From contig SADC01000852.1 in NCBI GenBank assembly GCA_004194705.1, positions 434,001 to 498,000 on the forward strand: 64,000 nt of DNA, given 5' to 3'. The notes beneath the pieces are model-generated. The model did not search any database, was not told the DNA's origin, and saw nothing but the letters and a program-made list of their open reading frames with translations. This document shows, piece after piece, positions 8,971 through 20,400 of this stretch. How positions within the stretch are numbered: the stretch's first letter is position 1; every line of letters begins with the position of its first letter. Position numbers and translations under genes: made by a program. The DNA comes from Ditylenchus dipsaci (taxonomy: Eukaryota; Nematoda; Chromadorea; Rhabditida; Anguinidae).

Positions 8971-11900
8971 TCAAGCAGTGGTTCTCGTAGTTGTAGTTTT
9001 AGAGTGTTGCACTTTTTGAGCACCCCAAAAACAAGCCCCACAACAGGCCAAACAACAAACTAGGGATAGCAGGCCAATGATGATTAGCACAACACTAAAT
9101 TGGGAGTCAATTAGTTGGGAATAACGGTCACATTTATAACAATTACATGACCCAAGCTTCCAGGTTAAAACAGCATTGAGTAAGGTTGTAGTCACCTGTA
9201 AAAATTTAAAATTAAACTTTTGTTAATGTTTAGACAAACTTACAGCAAGTGTAGTAATGGAATATGGATTCTTGGCCACAACTGAGATTTTTTATATTTA
9301 TGAATTATTATTTTTTTCAATCTACGTATAGATTTTCGTGCTCTTACAAGAGAACCTCACGAGCTGTGTTTTTTGAAATTCAACAAAAAAGTAATCAGTC
9401 AATTGTAATAGATCAATTACCGTATTTCCTCTAATAGAAGCCCCCCTCCTATTATAAGCCCCCCCTCTAATATAAGCCCCCTCTGGAGGTCATCCAAAAT
9501 ATAAAAGCCCCCCTCTAATATAAGCCCCCCCCCTCTAGTGGGTATCCTGAAAATATAAGCCCCCTTTTTATATAAACCCTTAATCAAATATTTTTTAGAT
9601 AAACAGGTGCTGCTAAACGTGGTAAAAGATACAAAGAGTGCCTTAGGAACAAGAAAATAAGTCGGCAGCATAGGTCAGATAAAAAGAAGGCATAACGATA
9701 TTTCGCAGAAAATTATCTTAATTTCGCAGCAAATTTTTGTCTCGCTTTTTTATTTTTGATTTTCTAACCTTTTTTTGAAAATTACAGGGTGAGTCGAGAA
9801 ATTCGAACACTTTTAATAAGCCATAACCTTTGTCTAGGACAAATTCCGAAATTCTGTAAACGCAGAACGACTCAATTTTTTATAGGAATTTCTTTGATAT
9901 ATAATGTGAAAAACACAATTTTCGCTTGATCCCCCCATGTGGTTTGGCCTTGGCCATCCAGAGGCTATTCTCAGACATTCGGCAAAGTTATTACTCTAAA
10001 TGAGAATTTAGCTACATAATGGTGTCAATACTTTCAGAAAAAGTATATGTAAACTAATAGAAAAGGTAAAACAAAATTCGCTGAAAAATTAAGATATGCT
10101 GCGAAATTCCAATACGCCCAAAATAAATTTAGGTAGAACGCCTCCGAGAGAAACAGTGGGTAAACTATGAATATATAATAAGTGCTTTTGATGTTTAAAC
10201 GCTGTTTCAACAATGTTATGTGGAAAATTAGAAGCGATCAGAGGGTGCGTAAAAAAATTATGACTAAAATTTTTTCCGCGCCTTCGGCGCGGCGAGTTCA
10301 AAAAATAAAGGCCCCCCCTCTAATACAAGCCCCCCCTCTAATATAAGCCCCCCTGGAGGCCATCCATAAAATAGAAGCCCCGGGGCTTCTAATAGAGGAA
10401 ATACGGTATGAGGACGGAATAGCGAAAATCAGGCACATTTGTCATAATTTCCAAAAAAATTTAATTTTTTTGCTATATTTCTTTTGAAAAAAGTCGAAAA
10501 AACAAAAGAGGTCCAAGGCATAATTTTTCAATTAAATTTAAACTCCCGCCTATTTTCACTAGTTCTGTTTCATTTTTCGTGCCGATAATTTTGGTACATT
10601 GCAATCGCAATTTCCTATATGTTCAACCATGTTCAATATTCCTTCCACAAGGCCGGATTTTATGATGAACGACCGATGAGATCCGAGACACCACCGGAAT
10701 ATTGCCTGACGAATAATCCAGCGAACTCAAAGTGCTACTGTGAAAGACTTTGCTTTGTTCGTTTTGAGGGTTTTCTCTGTTTTGTTCACTATGTTGTTGA
10801 GAAGCATTGGTGCAATCAGTCAATAAACTATTTGAAAATTGGCGAAAGTTTTAATTTAATAATTTAATTGAAAAATTATGCCTTGGCCTGCTTTTGTTTT
10901 TTCAAGAGAAATACCGTATTTCTTCTAATAAACGAGCATGCCCGTTTATTTCCCAATCACCTCCTTCTAATTTGGTGTTTTGCCTTTTCATAGCCTAAAA
11001 ATATTTTTAACACGTTTCAGATCATAAAGCATATTGCGGAAAACAGCAAAAAACAAGTTTAAGGGTGTTTTTGAGTATTGTGTGGATTTGGCCCTGTTCA
11101 CCTTTAGGCGGCCACATCTTCGCTTGGTCCCCTTGTTAATGTTTCTTGAAAAATGTCTTGGTCCTCCCTTTTGTTTAAAAGGTTATCATGTTTAGGATGA
11201 TCATCTTAACCATAATCATCATAATCACAGTTCTGCCACAAACATAATGAACAAGGGGGACCAATGCATTTTTCAAGAAAAAACAACAGGCGGGACCTTT
11301 TGGATAAAGGTGAATAGAACCGATTATACAGTCGGTTCAAAGTGGTACGGTCCCCGTTTATAGGAGACTGCCCGTTTATTTTCCGATTACCTCCTAGGGT
11401 GCCCTTTTATTAGAGACTGCCCGACTATTGGAGACTGCCGTCTATTAGAAGAAATGCGGCATAGCAAAAATTTAAATTTTTTTTGGGAATTATGACAAAT
11501 GTGCCTGATTTTCAAATAATTTCTCATAATTGATCTATTACAATTGACTGATTAATTTTTTGTTGAATTTCAACAAACACAGCTCGTGAGGTTCTCTTGT
11601 AAGCCTGAAAACAGCCTCTAATTATTTATAGGTTTGTACGGTTGATACTGTGCACTCTCAAATAAACGTAATAAGTAAAAAGGTCGTTCCCGCCTAAGGT
11701 CCGCACATATTTTTTGCAGTCTGATCCCAAATATCGCAAGGATTACGATTTTAGCGATCATTTCAGCAGAAGAAAATAGTTTTGGCTCTGAAAATTTTTT
11801 GAAAATTTTTTCTTTTTTGAAAATGTGGTTAGGTTAAAGCAGGCTTTCGCCTTTAAAAAGCCAAAATTATTTTCTTCTGTTAGAACGATTGGCAAAATCG

Positions 11901-14900
11901 GAATCTTTAAGATATTTGGGATCAGACTGTCAATACAGAACTAACAAAAAAATTCAAAAATAGAGGTAAAATGTGCGGACCCTAAGCGGGAACGAACTTT
12001 CTACCCATTACGTTAATACGAGAGTGCACTATATCAAAATGAAAATTTAAGGATTGAAAAAAGACCGAGGAATATTTGTTCGCTCTTTTTACTGATATAA
12101 ATCAGTAAATTACGAGTGAATAACCTTTGGAGCCATTTCTCGAATAGTGATCAACTTAACTTTTAGCACAATAGTTATAAGAAGAACTTACTATTGTCCA
12201 CCAATGCACCTCCATATCCATTATAACCACCATAACTTCCTCCTCCAAAACCACCGCCATAGCCCCTGCACCACCATAGCCTCCTGCATTCATCGGACAC
12301 CTTATTACCCTCTGAACAAGTCAAATTATTGGACCATATAAGTATATAGCCGAACAAACCTGGGCACTGACCACTAATAGATCAGTCAGGAAAGTTGTAA
12401 ATGTGCATAGCACAATCACTAATATTCTGCCCATAATAATGCTGCTGCCTTAGAATATAAATTGGTCTCGCCGAAATTGATAAATAATTAATAATAATTG
12501 AAATATATAAAAAATAAACTTGAAAAAATATTTTTACAGCTAAAATCTCTGTAACCGCAATCACTTTTTTAAATACAGTGGATTCCCGATAACGAGGAAC
12601 CCCCAAAAAGCCGGCCACTTAGACTTAGTTCTAACTCGAAAAATAACCCCCGATTAGCCGACAATGCTCATTTTTGCGTTATTCTCACTAGAAATTAATT
12701 TTGAAATTCAAATTTTGGTGCGGAAATTTGTCCACGAAAATCTAAAACTCCTACAGTCAAACCTCGATAATCCGCCACCCAAAAAGTTCGTTTCCGCCTA
12801 GGGTCCGATTTCTGAATATTTTTGCTAGTTCTGTTTTGACAGTCTGGTCGCAAATATCGTGAGGATTCCGATCTTGCCGATCGTTTTTCAGAATTATGAA
12901 AAATTTCCCTCTAAAAAAGCAAAACCTCGATAAACCGCCACCTTTTTTAAAAATAGGGTGGCCGTTTATCGAGGTTTTGCTCTTTTAGAGAATTTTTTTT
13001 ATAATTATGAAAAACGATCGGCAAGATCGGAATCCTCACGATATTTGCGACCAGACTGTCAAAACAGAACTAGCAAAAATATTCAGAAATCGGACCCTAG
13101 GCGGAAACGAACTTTTTGGGGTGGCGGATTATCGAGGTTTGACTGTATTTTGATCAGTTTACATTTTACGCTCCTTTTCTCAAGAATTTTTTTAATTGAG
13201 GTCTCTTAGCCTTTTTTGAGATTTGTTTTTTTTCACTGAGCTTTTTTTTCATTTTTTTAATTGACGACGTCGAAAACTAAAGTTGACAAACCGAATTTAA
13301 AAAAATTGTCCGCGGCACAGCTTTTTGTTAAGTTGTTAATATGTAATCGACTTTTTGCTTAGAAACTGAAAAAAATAATGCAATTGTAAAGGTTAAATAA
13401 TCATCTATCAACATGTTTAGTGTAAGTTGCAAAAATACATACAAAATCCGGTGCTGCTCGGTTTTAGTCTAATTTATATATTTAATATTTATTTGAGAAT
13501 AGTATTAAATCGTCTCCCAAGTTTTTTTTCGAAAAGCTATTTTCTGCATCTTTTCTTCATAAAAACCTACATTTAAAGGACCATGGTCTTTGCGCGCAGT
13601 GGCATGTGCGAAATTTGAATTGCCCGGGGACACTTGCACGGGGCCGGATTATTTTTGGTCTCTCACTGTACTCTTGGAGTCGTTCGAAATAACTGCAAAG
13701 AGTACAGTGAGAGACCAAATAGAAGTGTCCCCGCCAATTCAAATTTTTGTCATGCCACTGCGCGTAAAAACTATGGTCCTTTAAAGGAGGGGTGAAAGCT
13801 GTTAAGGAAATAGTCTCGACATGAAAGGATTAATCCAAGATTTGCGCTTATGAAATGTGGCTTTAGATACATATTTTGTCGACAATTCGATGTTTCGATC
13901 TCAGACAAACTTGTGCAAAATTAAAAGTTGGACGAGCATTATCAATATCAAAATTTCTAAATTCTTTCGAAAAATGTCCTAAAAATCCAAATGCAACAGA
14001 AGACCAATCAACCTTTGTTCAATTGTTTTTTTTTCCTTTTTCCACTTCGACGTTTGGGATGTTTTTTGAAGGAATTTAGAAATTCTGATATCGATGATGC
14101 TCATCCAATTTTAATTTTGCACAAGTTTGTCTGAGATCGCAACACCGAGATGTCGACAAAATATGGTTCTAAAGCCACATTTCATAAGCGCAAATCTTGG
14201 ATCAATCCTTTTGTGTCGAGACTATCTCCCTAACAGCTTTCACCCCTTCTTTAAGTAAAATATTTTTTGATCAAAAATTGACCAAAATCTTGATTTGTCT
14301 TGGTCCCCAAGGCAAGGGGGACTCACGCTTTGGGTGGGGTGCTGTAATACTGTAATATTAAGTTGTCTTAAAATTCGCGGAGCTTTGCTTTGGCTCTCCA
14401 TACTGTGTTTTGTCGAATTTTTAAATTTTTTATTGACTTTGATTTGGCTTTTTGGGGTCTTTTTCAAAAAAGTAACTTGTTTATGAGAAAGAAAAAAGCC
14501 ATAACAAAGTCAGCATCAAATTTAAGATGGTGACAAAACGCACTATGTAGTAAACTAAGGCGGAATTTCGATAACTTCTGGGAAAACCAAATATAAGTTA
14601 AAGTCTATAATTACAATTATTTCTCTTCAGATAAAAGTTAACTAGGAGACAGTAAATTATTCTGAATTCACCGTTAACTAGCGTAATGACTAAAAATAAT
14701 TCTGATGTTCATATAATAATCTGAACTAATAAAAAAATGTAAAATGTATTTTAACTGTAAGTAACGAGTATAATCACCTCAAATACTATAATTGCCAAAA
14801 ATGGAACATTTAGTCAAACCAGTTCAGGCGTGAATCATTGAGAAGAAGAAATCATAAACACACAAATATTCAATATGATGATCAAAATCATCAATTGCCC

Positions 14901-15034
14901 AAAAAGCATAAAAAGTGCAGGGCCGACCAAAAACAACAACAAAATTTTTCCTTTTTCCTGACACCAGCTTGCAAAGGAGATGCGAGAAGCAAAAGAAGTG
15001 TCAACAATAAAGGCAAACCAATTGTTACTCGCAT
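8971..15034 (-). CDS. Small Gly-rich, Cys-rich single-pass membrane protein (unrecognised family)
   Basis: Four minus-strand exons join in phase: 15034-14965, 12283-12192, 9281-9244 and 9195-8971 (stop). The first encodes a signal peptide (MRVTIGLPLLLTLLLLASPLQA) [22 residues; core LLLTLLLLASP], the second a Gly/Tyr segment (GYGGGFGGGSYGGYNGYGG), the third VVAKNPYSITTLA, the last a Cys patch (LGSCNCYKCD), one membrane helix (VVLIIIGLLSLVCCLACC) and a basic Thr-rich tail. Total is about 141 residues, so a type I membrane or secreted, membrane-tethered protein is likely. The Gly-rich exon is one base short for its frame; the break is near the CCCC run at 12263-12266. Introns of 2.7 and 2.9 kb are filled with palindromic elements. 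Function unknown. Confidence 0.7.
9420..10406. mobile_element. CCGTATTTC-ended TIR element in left arm
   Basis: Ends CCGTATTTCCTCTAATAGAA and inverse TTCTAATAGAGGAAATACGG are flanked by TA on both sides. Subterminal arrays of AATATAAGCCCCCC-type units occur in direct order at 9440-9570 and 10310-10400. The TA flanks suggest a Tc1/mariner-like target choice. No transposase is seen. Confidence 0.75.
10914..11459. mobile_element. CCGTATTTC-ended TIR element in right arm
   Basis: Starts CCGTATTTCTTCTAATA and ends TATTAGAAGAAATGCGG. It carries GCCCGTTTATTT-type subterminal units and an inner inverted pair around 11140-11300. It is a relative of the element at 9420, inserted in the opposite arm of the same foldback. 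Non-coding. Confidence 0.65.
11650..12030. repeat. Foldback MITE-like element
   Basis: Inverted ends TGCACTCTCAAATAAACGTA and its partner TACGTTAATACGAGAGTGCA-like block (12008-12030). Inner arms CCCAAATATCGCAAGGATT and GATATTTGGGATCAGACTGT also pair. The inner arms resemble those of the pogo-type MITE at 12754. Confidence 0.65.
12754..13145. mobile_element. Tc1/pogo-type MITE (CAGTCAAACCTCGATAA ends)
   Basis: The ends CAGTCAAACCTCGATAATCC and GGATTATCGAGGTTTGACTG are perfect inverted repeats flanked by TA. The arms are about 190 bp and almost complementary. CAGT...-TA ends with TCGATAA are typical of pogo/Tigger elements. Partial relatives occur near 12576 and 57810. No transposase is present. 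Confidence 0.85.
13146..13572. other. Intronic AT-rich stretch
   Basis: Lies in the first intron of the Gly-rich membrane protein gene. T-rich runs near 13200-13260; nothing else recognised. Confidence 0.4.
13573..13785. mobile_element. Palindromic MITE, AAAGGACCATGG subfamily
   Basis: TTAA-bounded with inverted ends AAAGGACCATGG. Two long arms with TTTGCGCGCAGTGGCATGTG and GAGTACAGTGAGAGACCAAA pair over nearly the full length. Copies at 19529 and 19860 and a half-copy near 20955 belong to the same subfamily. Confidence 0.85.
13786..14255. repeat. Foldback, arms about 210 bp
   Basis: GGGGTGAAAGCTGTTAAGG at the left is matched by TAACAGCTTTCACCCC at the right, and AGATTTGCGCTTATGAAATG by CATTTCATAAGCGCAAATCT. 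The loop is only about 60 bp. It directly abuts the preceding MITE. Confidence 0.8.
14256..14964. other. Rest of first intron of the Gly-rich gene
   Basis: A/T-rich with no clear repeat ends and no exon that fits the phase of the neighbouring gene. Confidence 0.4.
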
Positions 15035-15853
15035 ACGATTGTAGAGTCATCAAACTTGCCGCAAATAATGATTTTGTTGGAGGTATGTGTGTGCTTTCTT
15101 ACTCTTGTCACTACTTTTTGGCAAATAAACAATGATGCGCAAAATTGGTTTTCCATTCAAAAAATGATTTATTACGTTATGGCTTGTTCACATTGTTAGA
15201 GTTAGAGTTCGGGTTTTTGCTACGTGAACACCTGTGATTCGAACTCTAACTCGAAAGTGGTCATGTACCTCGAGTAAGAGGTTGAATTTGAAGGTGTTTA
15301 TGCATATAACTTGGATTCCTTGTAGTAAATCCCAAAAACTAACTTTTAGAAACCTTTAACCGCTCTGGAGCATAGTGGAGCGCCTGTCCATCGCCGTTCT
15401 AATTTTTTTTATCGCCGTTCTGCATTTTCACCAGATTTTTTATATCGGAATGTGAGAAATTTTTAGAGTTAAAAAGGTACGCTCCATTAAATTACAGTCG
15501 ACGCTCTCATAACTTCACCCCAGAGTGGATTTGGTTGGCAATAAAGAAATTCCAAAAAACAGATATCCTTAATGACGACACCTTGAATAACGTCACTTTC
15601 TCATTCTACGCCATCTTAGGTTGGTCTCGAGAGGTGACGCTATTAGAAGCGCGCACTGTGTTGATTTTTCGAAAACCATTCAAAAAAACATGATATTTCC
15701 ATCATGAATAAAAACCAATTTTTAGTCTAATTACAATTAGACCACATATGGTGGGGTTAGTAATTCTAAAAGTTGAACCTACTTCCTTCAAATTTTTATG
15801 AAAAAAAAGCTTAGGGGTAAATGAGCCACCGTTTAAGTGTCAGATGTGAAATA
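15035..15853. other. Upstream region of the Gly-rich gene
   Basis: The putative promoter and 5' UTR of the minus-strand gene should lie here. I see no TATA element I would defend. A short inverted pair GAGTTAGAGTTCG / CGAACTCTAACTC is at 15190-15255. Confidence 0.35.
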
Positions 15854-16031
15854 ATTGACACTAGGGTATTTGAGACCTCGACATTTTCAAGGCCGCGAGA
15901 CTCGAAATAGGGATTCAAAATATTTTCGTGGCCTCGAGACTCGAAAAAAGACGAGGAAAAATCGAAATTTTTCGAGTTTTCGAGTACAAAACTCGAAATC
16001 GAGGCCTTGACTCGACAACCCTAATTGACAC
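15854..16031. mobile_element. hAT-type MITE with 8-bp target duplication
   Basis: The 162-bp element (15862-16023) is flanked by the direct repeat ATTGACAC on both sides. Ends are TAGGGTATTTGAGACCTCG and CTCGACAACCCTA. Subterminal CTCGAGAC/ACTCGAAA units are repeated internally. The 8-bp duplication and TAGGG ends fit the hAT superfamily. Confidence 0.8.
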
Positions 16032-17904
16032 ATATTCAAAGAGCTCGACTATTAGACAATCAACTGTATTTTTACAGTTTTACAGTTGATTTTAAACTTC
16101 AACGAATCGGTCAGCAATCGCAAAGCAATATTAAGCAATCCTTATGTTTGTAAATTTCACTAAAAAGCATTCGAAAAGCCAATAAATGATGCTAAAGTGC
16201 AAAAAACAGAATAGGTGTCAAAGCAAGGAAAATAATTTTTTCTACCCAACCACCTTCTTTTTTCTGAATTTGTTTGTTTTCTAATGTTGAACTCTTGTTG
16301 TCATTTATTTAACAACAACAAAGATTCTGTTTGCGACTTAGCAAAGCATTTGAAAACACACAAAAAGAATGGCCCGCTTACAAAAAAAGCCGTGCTGCCG
16401 TCTTCCACACAGCTAGTAGTTGTGAAAAACACACACTTGAACTGTGGAAAGAAAAAAGGAGGAAAAGCGACAAAAAGCATCAAATATCTTGTAGCACCAG
16501 CATTGCCCCACAAATAGCAACAGCAAAGCATATTAACAAACAGACATGCAAGCTATTGCCAAAATGTGCTAATCAATAAATTTTTAAGTTTTACTAAAAA
16601 TTTGGATATGGAGAAAAGAGATTTGGCTGGTCTAATTGCGAACTGTTGAATGGATTTGGCCTAGAAAAGGAGGAATGGTGGGCTTGAAGAGATCATTGAA
16701 TGGTGTTGTTGACTGTGAGAATTGGTAGTTGTGTGTTGCTGTTACTTCTTGACAAAAAGGAAAGGTGAACTCTGTGACAACCGTTTTACGCAATTTGTTG
16801 ATGATTTTGTGTTGGTAATTATGGCCGGAAAATATCAGTTTGTGAACTTTTATGACCTAACTTTTGGAGATTTTGATTTCAAATTGACATTTTAAAAATC
16901 TTCGCGAATACCGAAATGTCTCTCAGATCGGGTCGGAAATTATCAAGAAACAGGGATATTCTTAAAATTGTCCTTTAAATTGGGTGAGTGGTGCCCCTTT
17001 TTCCGAGCAGTCAACTCAAAAGAATTGTATCTAAGCTCTCTGTAATAATTCTTTCCTGATCTCGACAAATTCGGATTCAGAAAGACATTTAAGTCGTAGA
17101 TTTGACATTGCAGAAATATATTAACAGTATTCAGGTGATGTAGTCCATTGAAATAAAATACAATATAGATCGTTCATTATGACTCTGGTATTAAATATGA
17201 TTGATATAACAACATGGCCATTTGTAAATGGCCACATTTCAATTTTTTGGCAAACACGACAAAAAAATAGTTTTTTTATTTAGTTATTCTTATTTTGAGT
17301 TGAAAGCTTATAATCATCAATCGACTATACCTCTTCCCACGGCGGGTCAAACACGTCAAAAGACCAAATCAAAATCTTCGTATAGAGACAAATTCGTTTT
17401 AAAAAACATTTTGAATTCAAATTTGTTTGTTTTTTAGCATTTTATGTTTTGGTCATAACTTCGCTTAGGTAAGCTGTGTTCGATTTTTTTGATACCACAG
17501 GAAAGCTCTAAGTTTGCTCTTTCGATTTGAAAAAAAATCAAGCTCTGTTATAAATGTAAAAAGTTAAAAAAATTAAAAGTTCGATTTATCGGTTTGGCAG
17601 AGTCAAATTGCTAAGTTAAAAAAGTTATTTCTTAATAATTCTCTGCTAAAAAAAATTCTGTCTGGCACGATCGTAGTACGGTCACTCAGCTTTCTTATGC
17701 ACATCACAGTTATTCCGAATGTGCAGTTCTAATCGAGAAAGTCGACGATTTAGCACAAAAAAAATTCCAGGTATTTCATGTGGGTTTTGGCCTGCAACTC
17801 AGTCATGATTATTCTTAAACCCTGTGCTGATGGTCTTGTTGGACAGTCAAGAGATAGAAGACCATTTTGACACCAAACTTGTAAATAAAACATCAAAAAA
17901 TGGA
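16032..17904. other. Intergenic AT-rich stretch
   Basis: Overlapping open frames at 16284-16579 and 17228-17437 have no domain resemblance. No transposon ends were found. Confidence 0.4.
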
Positions 17905-17970
17905 GTAAAAAATATGGTATGCACCCAGGCGGATTTGAACCTATGACCTAGACAATGCGTATATAAAAGT
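17905..17970 (-). repeat. Solo tRNA-like repeat fragment
   Basis: The minus strand carries the GGTTC-like B box (GGTTCAAATCC) followed by GCCTGGGTGCATACC, and TATACGCATTGTCTAGGTCA precedes it. The same order occurs in the pair at 4236-4475. Confidence 0.5.
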
Positions 17971-18278
17971 ACGTCCTCCCTTTAAATAGGGGAAATTGAA
18001 TTTGAAACAGACTTTTTAGACGAGAAGTATCCATAGGAAATTTAAAAAACCAGTTTTGTGAATATTTACTGCGTAAAATTGAGCATATTTTGTCAATGGT
18101 ATTTAAAGATGAAAAACTATTTTGAATTTTCATAAAAACAGAATGCCAAGCCCGATTTGGTCATTTGACGTGTTTGACACGCGTGTTCCTTCTCCTTCAA
18201 ATTTTTAAATGAGGGCCGGACCACATAAATGTAGCTAAAGATAAATAAACTGTGCCTTGTTGATCTTGAAATTCGATC

Positions 18279-18766
18279 GTTTAAATTAGAGATGATGCCT
18301 TTAGCTTTTCGGGACGGGACGGGACAGGATTCAAATTCGAAAATTTCGGGACGGGACGCGGGACGGGACAGGTCAAAAATTTATATCGGGACGGGACCCC
18401 GGACAGGGAAGATTTTCGGGACGGTCATAAAAATTTCCGATCGGGAATTTCAATCCTATATGCTTTATTCGTCTCTCAAACAAAACAAACAATTTAACTA
18501 GAACTACTACTAGGACTCCGAATTGTTATTAACAAGGGCCGTTGTTATTAACAACGGTCCCTCGGTACTTGTTGACAACTTGTTAATATCGAGGGTTGAC
18601 TGTAATTAGAAGTCGAAAGTAGTTTTTGACAAATTGAATTTTTTCGGGACGGGACACCGGGACGGGACAGGTGTCAAAAATTTCCAGGCGGGATTCCGGG
18701 ACGGGACGTTTCTCTAAAATTGACGGGACGGAATTGTCCCGTCCCGTCATCATCTCTAGTTTAAAT
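18279..18766. mobile_element. hAT-type MITE with GGGACGGGAC repeats
   Basis: The target duplication GTTTAAAT flanks ends TAGAGATGATG and CATCATCTCTA. The element (18287-18758) has many GGGACGGGAC-type subterminal units in one orientation on the left and again on the right, ending GTCCCGTCCCGTCATC. The middle (18495-18605) carries a small inverted GTTATTAACAA repeat that looks like a second insertion. Non-coding. Confidence 0.8.
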
Positions 18767-19027
18767 GGGGCATGGGCATGGTCACCTGTTTTTGAAATTG
18801 TCCCCGCTAATTCGAAAAAAAATCCCGAATCATTGAACTTCTATAGAGATTTTTCAACTTGGTTTCTAACAAAACAAGGCCTAGAGTTTAATTCTAGGTT
18901 TAGTTTTGTTAGAACTCAAGTTGAAAAATCAGTACAGAAGTTCAATGATTCGGAAAAAATTTTGAAAATATTTTTGTACAGAAGTTGGCGGGGACAAATT
19001 CAAAAACAGGTGACCATACCCCTTTAA
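18761..19027. mobile_element. Palindromic MITE, TTAA-ended family
   Basis: Ends GGGCATGGTCACCTG and CAGGTGACCATACCCC bounded by TTAA. Inner arms GAACTTCTATAGAGATTTTT and AAAATCAGTACAGAAGTTC are those of the element at 445. Its left TTAA overlaps the right target duplication of the adjoining hAT MITE, so one jumped next to or into the other. Confidence 0.75.
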
Positions 19028-19179
19028 ATATCTACGCAAATTTTTAGTAAATGTGCAAAATCTGTAAAGCAAGCTTAGCGGGCCGACCGAGAGAGTCAAA
19101 AGCCGAAAAAATAAATGCCGTAAAAAATTTAGCCCGTACACATGCTAGCAGTTATTATCCTGCTTATGGCAACTCCAAT

Positions 19180-19528
19180 CAAACCAACAATTAAAGGGGG
19201 GAACTCTTGCGGCTCTACCTTTTGACATCGACTGTTTTTACCTTTTTTTCTTAAATTTTGACTTCTCATCTCAGATGTTTTTACACCGTTTTGTAGCCGA
19301 GATTTTTCTCTATCGATTGAGTGGTCAAACACTCTAACTAAAAATAATTTTTGAGGAAATCACACCAACTTTACAATAAAAACCAGTTTGAGCCTCATAC
19401 TTGGTTTTTTGGTGTAAAGTTGGTGTGATTTCTTTAAAAATTATTTTCAATTAGGGTGTTTGACCAATCGATAGAGAAAATCTCAGCTACAAAACGATGT
19501 GAAAATATCTGAGATGAGAAATCAAAAT
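19180..19528. repeat. Foldback interrupted by a MITE
   Basis: Arms TCTCTATCGATTGAGTGGTC and GACCAATCGATAGAGAAAAT pair around a loop centred near 19395, with an inner pair AAATCACACCAACTTTACA and TGTAAAGTTGGTGTGATTT. The right arm is cut at 19529 by a palindromic MITE and parts of the outer sequence (GTAAATGTCAAAAGGTAGCC) recur at 20075 and 21035. Confidence 0.65.
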
Positions 19529-19726
19529 TTAGAGGACCATGGTTTTTGCGCGCAGTGGCATGTGCAAAATTTGAATTGGCGGGGGACACTTCTCTTTCAT
19601 CTATCAGTGTACTCTTTCGAGTCGTTTCGAATTACTCGAAAGAGTACAGCATTAGACGAAAGAGAAGTGTCCCCGCCAATTCAAATAATGCACATGCCAC
19701 TGCGCGCAAAAACCATGGTCCTTTAA
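19529..19726. mobile_element. Palindromic MITE, AAAGGACCATGG subfamily
   Basis: Nearly perfect hairpin with GACCATGGTTTTTGCGCGCA at one end and its complement at the other. The centre is GTCGTTTCGAATTACTCG. The left border reads TTTAGA instead of TTTAAA. Confidence 0.85.
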
Positions 19727-19859
19727 TAATTTTAAAAAGCAATATGTAACTAGACCACGCTGAGCACAAATCCGATGCTAAATTTTTGACTGACCTACGA
19801 CTGGGTTCACATTATGACTGGGTACAACGTCTGGGTACAATTACATCTTTCACCCTCCT

Positions 19860-20057
19860 TTAAAGGACCATAGTTTTTGCGCGCAGTGACATGTGCGAAA
19901 TTTGAATTGGCGGGGACACTTCTATTTGGTCTCTCACTGTACTCTTTGCAGTTATTTCGAACGACTCCAAAGAGTACACTGATAGACGAAAGAGAAGTGT
20001 CCCCCGCCAATTCAAATTTTGCACATGCCACTGCGCGCAAAAACCATGGTCCTTTAA
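19860..20057. mobile_element. Palindromic MITE, AAAGGACCATGG subfamily
   Basis: TTAA-bounded, same ends and arms as the copy at 19529, centre CAGTTATTTCGAACGACTCC. The two copies lie 130 bp apart in the same orientation-less hairpin form. Confidence 0.85.
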
Positions 20058-20400
20058 GAAATAAGGGTAAAAATAGTAAATGTCAAAAGGTAGCCGCAAA
20101 AGTTAACTCCTCCCCCCCCCTAAAAAACTCACTGTATGACCTCTAATAACCCCTCTCCGTAAAAGCAGTTCACTTTAAAGGAACCAAAGATACCTTTTTA
20201 GAGTACCTCCAAAGCTAACTCCAAACAAAAGGACAGAAGAAAGTCGACTACAAATTGAAAAAATTGATGATCTTCATAAAGTGTAAAAATTCCTAAAACA
20301 CAATTGTTTGAGCATCAAAGAACGATGAAAGGGTGTATGTAAAAGCAACATGCGGTCATGGTTCAAGGTAAACGGCTAAATGAAAGTAAATTTCGGATGA
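20058..20400. other. Spacer with duplicated flank
   Basis: The block GTAAATGTCAAAAGGTAGCC with CGCAAAAGTTAACTCCTCCC is repeated at 21035-21075, and AAAAACTCACTGTATGACCT at 20131 recurs at 21318. The rest is unique and non-coding. Confidence 0.5.

Larger units (their letters stand above)
9343..11605. repeat. Large foldback, both arms invaded by other elements
   Basis: Outer arms match in inverse: ACAAGAGAACCTCACGAGCT at 9343 against AGCTCGTGAGGTTCTCTTGT at 11581, extending through TCAATTGTAATAGATCAATT. Inner parts near 10415-10535 and 10860-10905 plus 11462-11515 continue the pairing (CAGGCACATTTGTCATAATT against its complement). The centre (10540-10860) is unique and holds an open frame without resemblance to any family. 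The element sits in an intron of the Gly-rich membrane protein gene. Confidence 0.75.

Noticed and set aside
16284..16579. Three overlapping open frames with Cys, His and Lys
   Set aside because: Spacing of Cys and His fits no zinc finger, no splice sites or conserved block could be placed, and the frames overlap on both strands.
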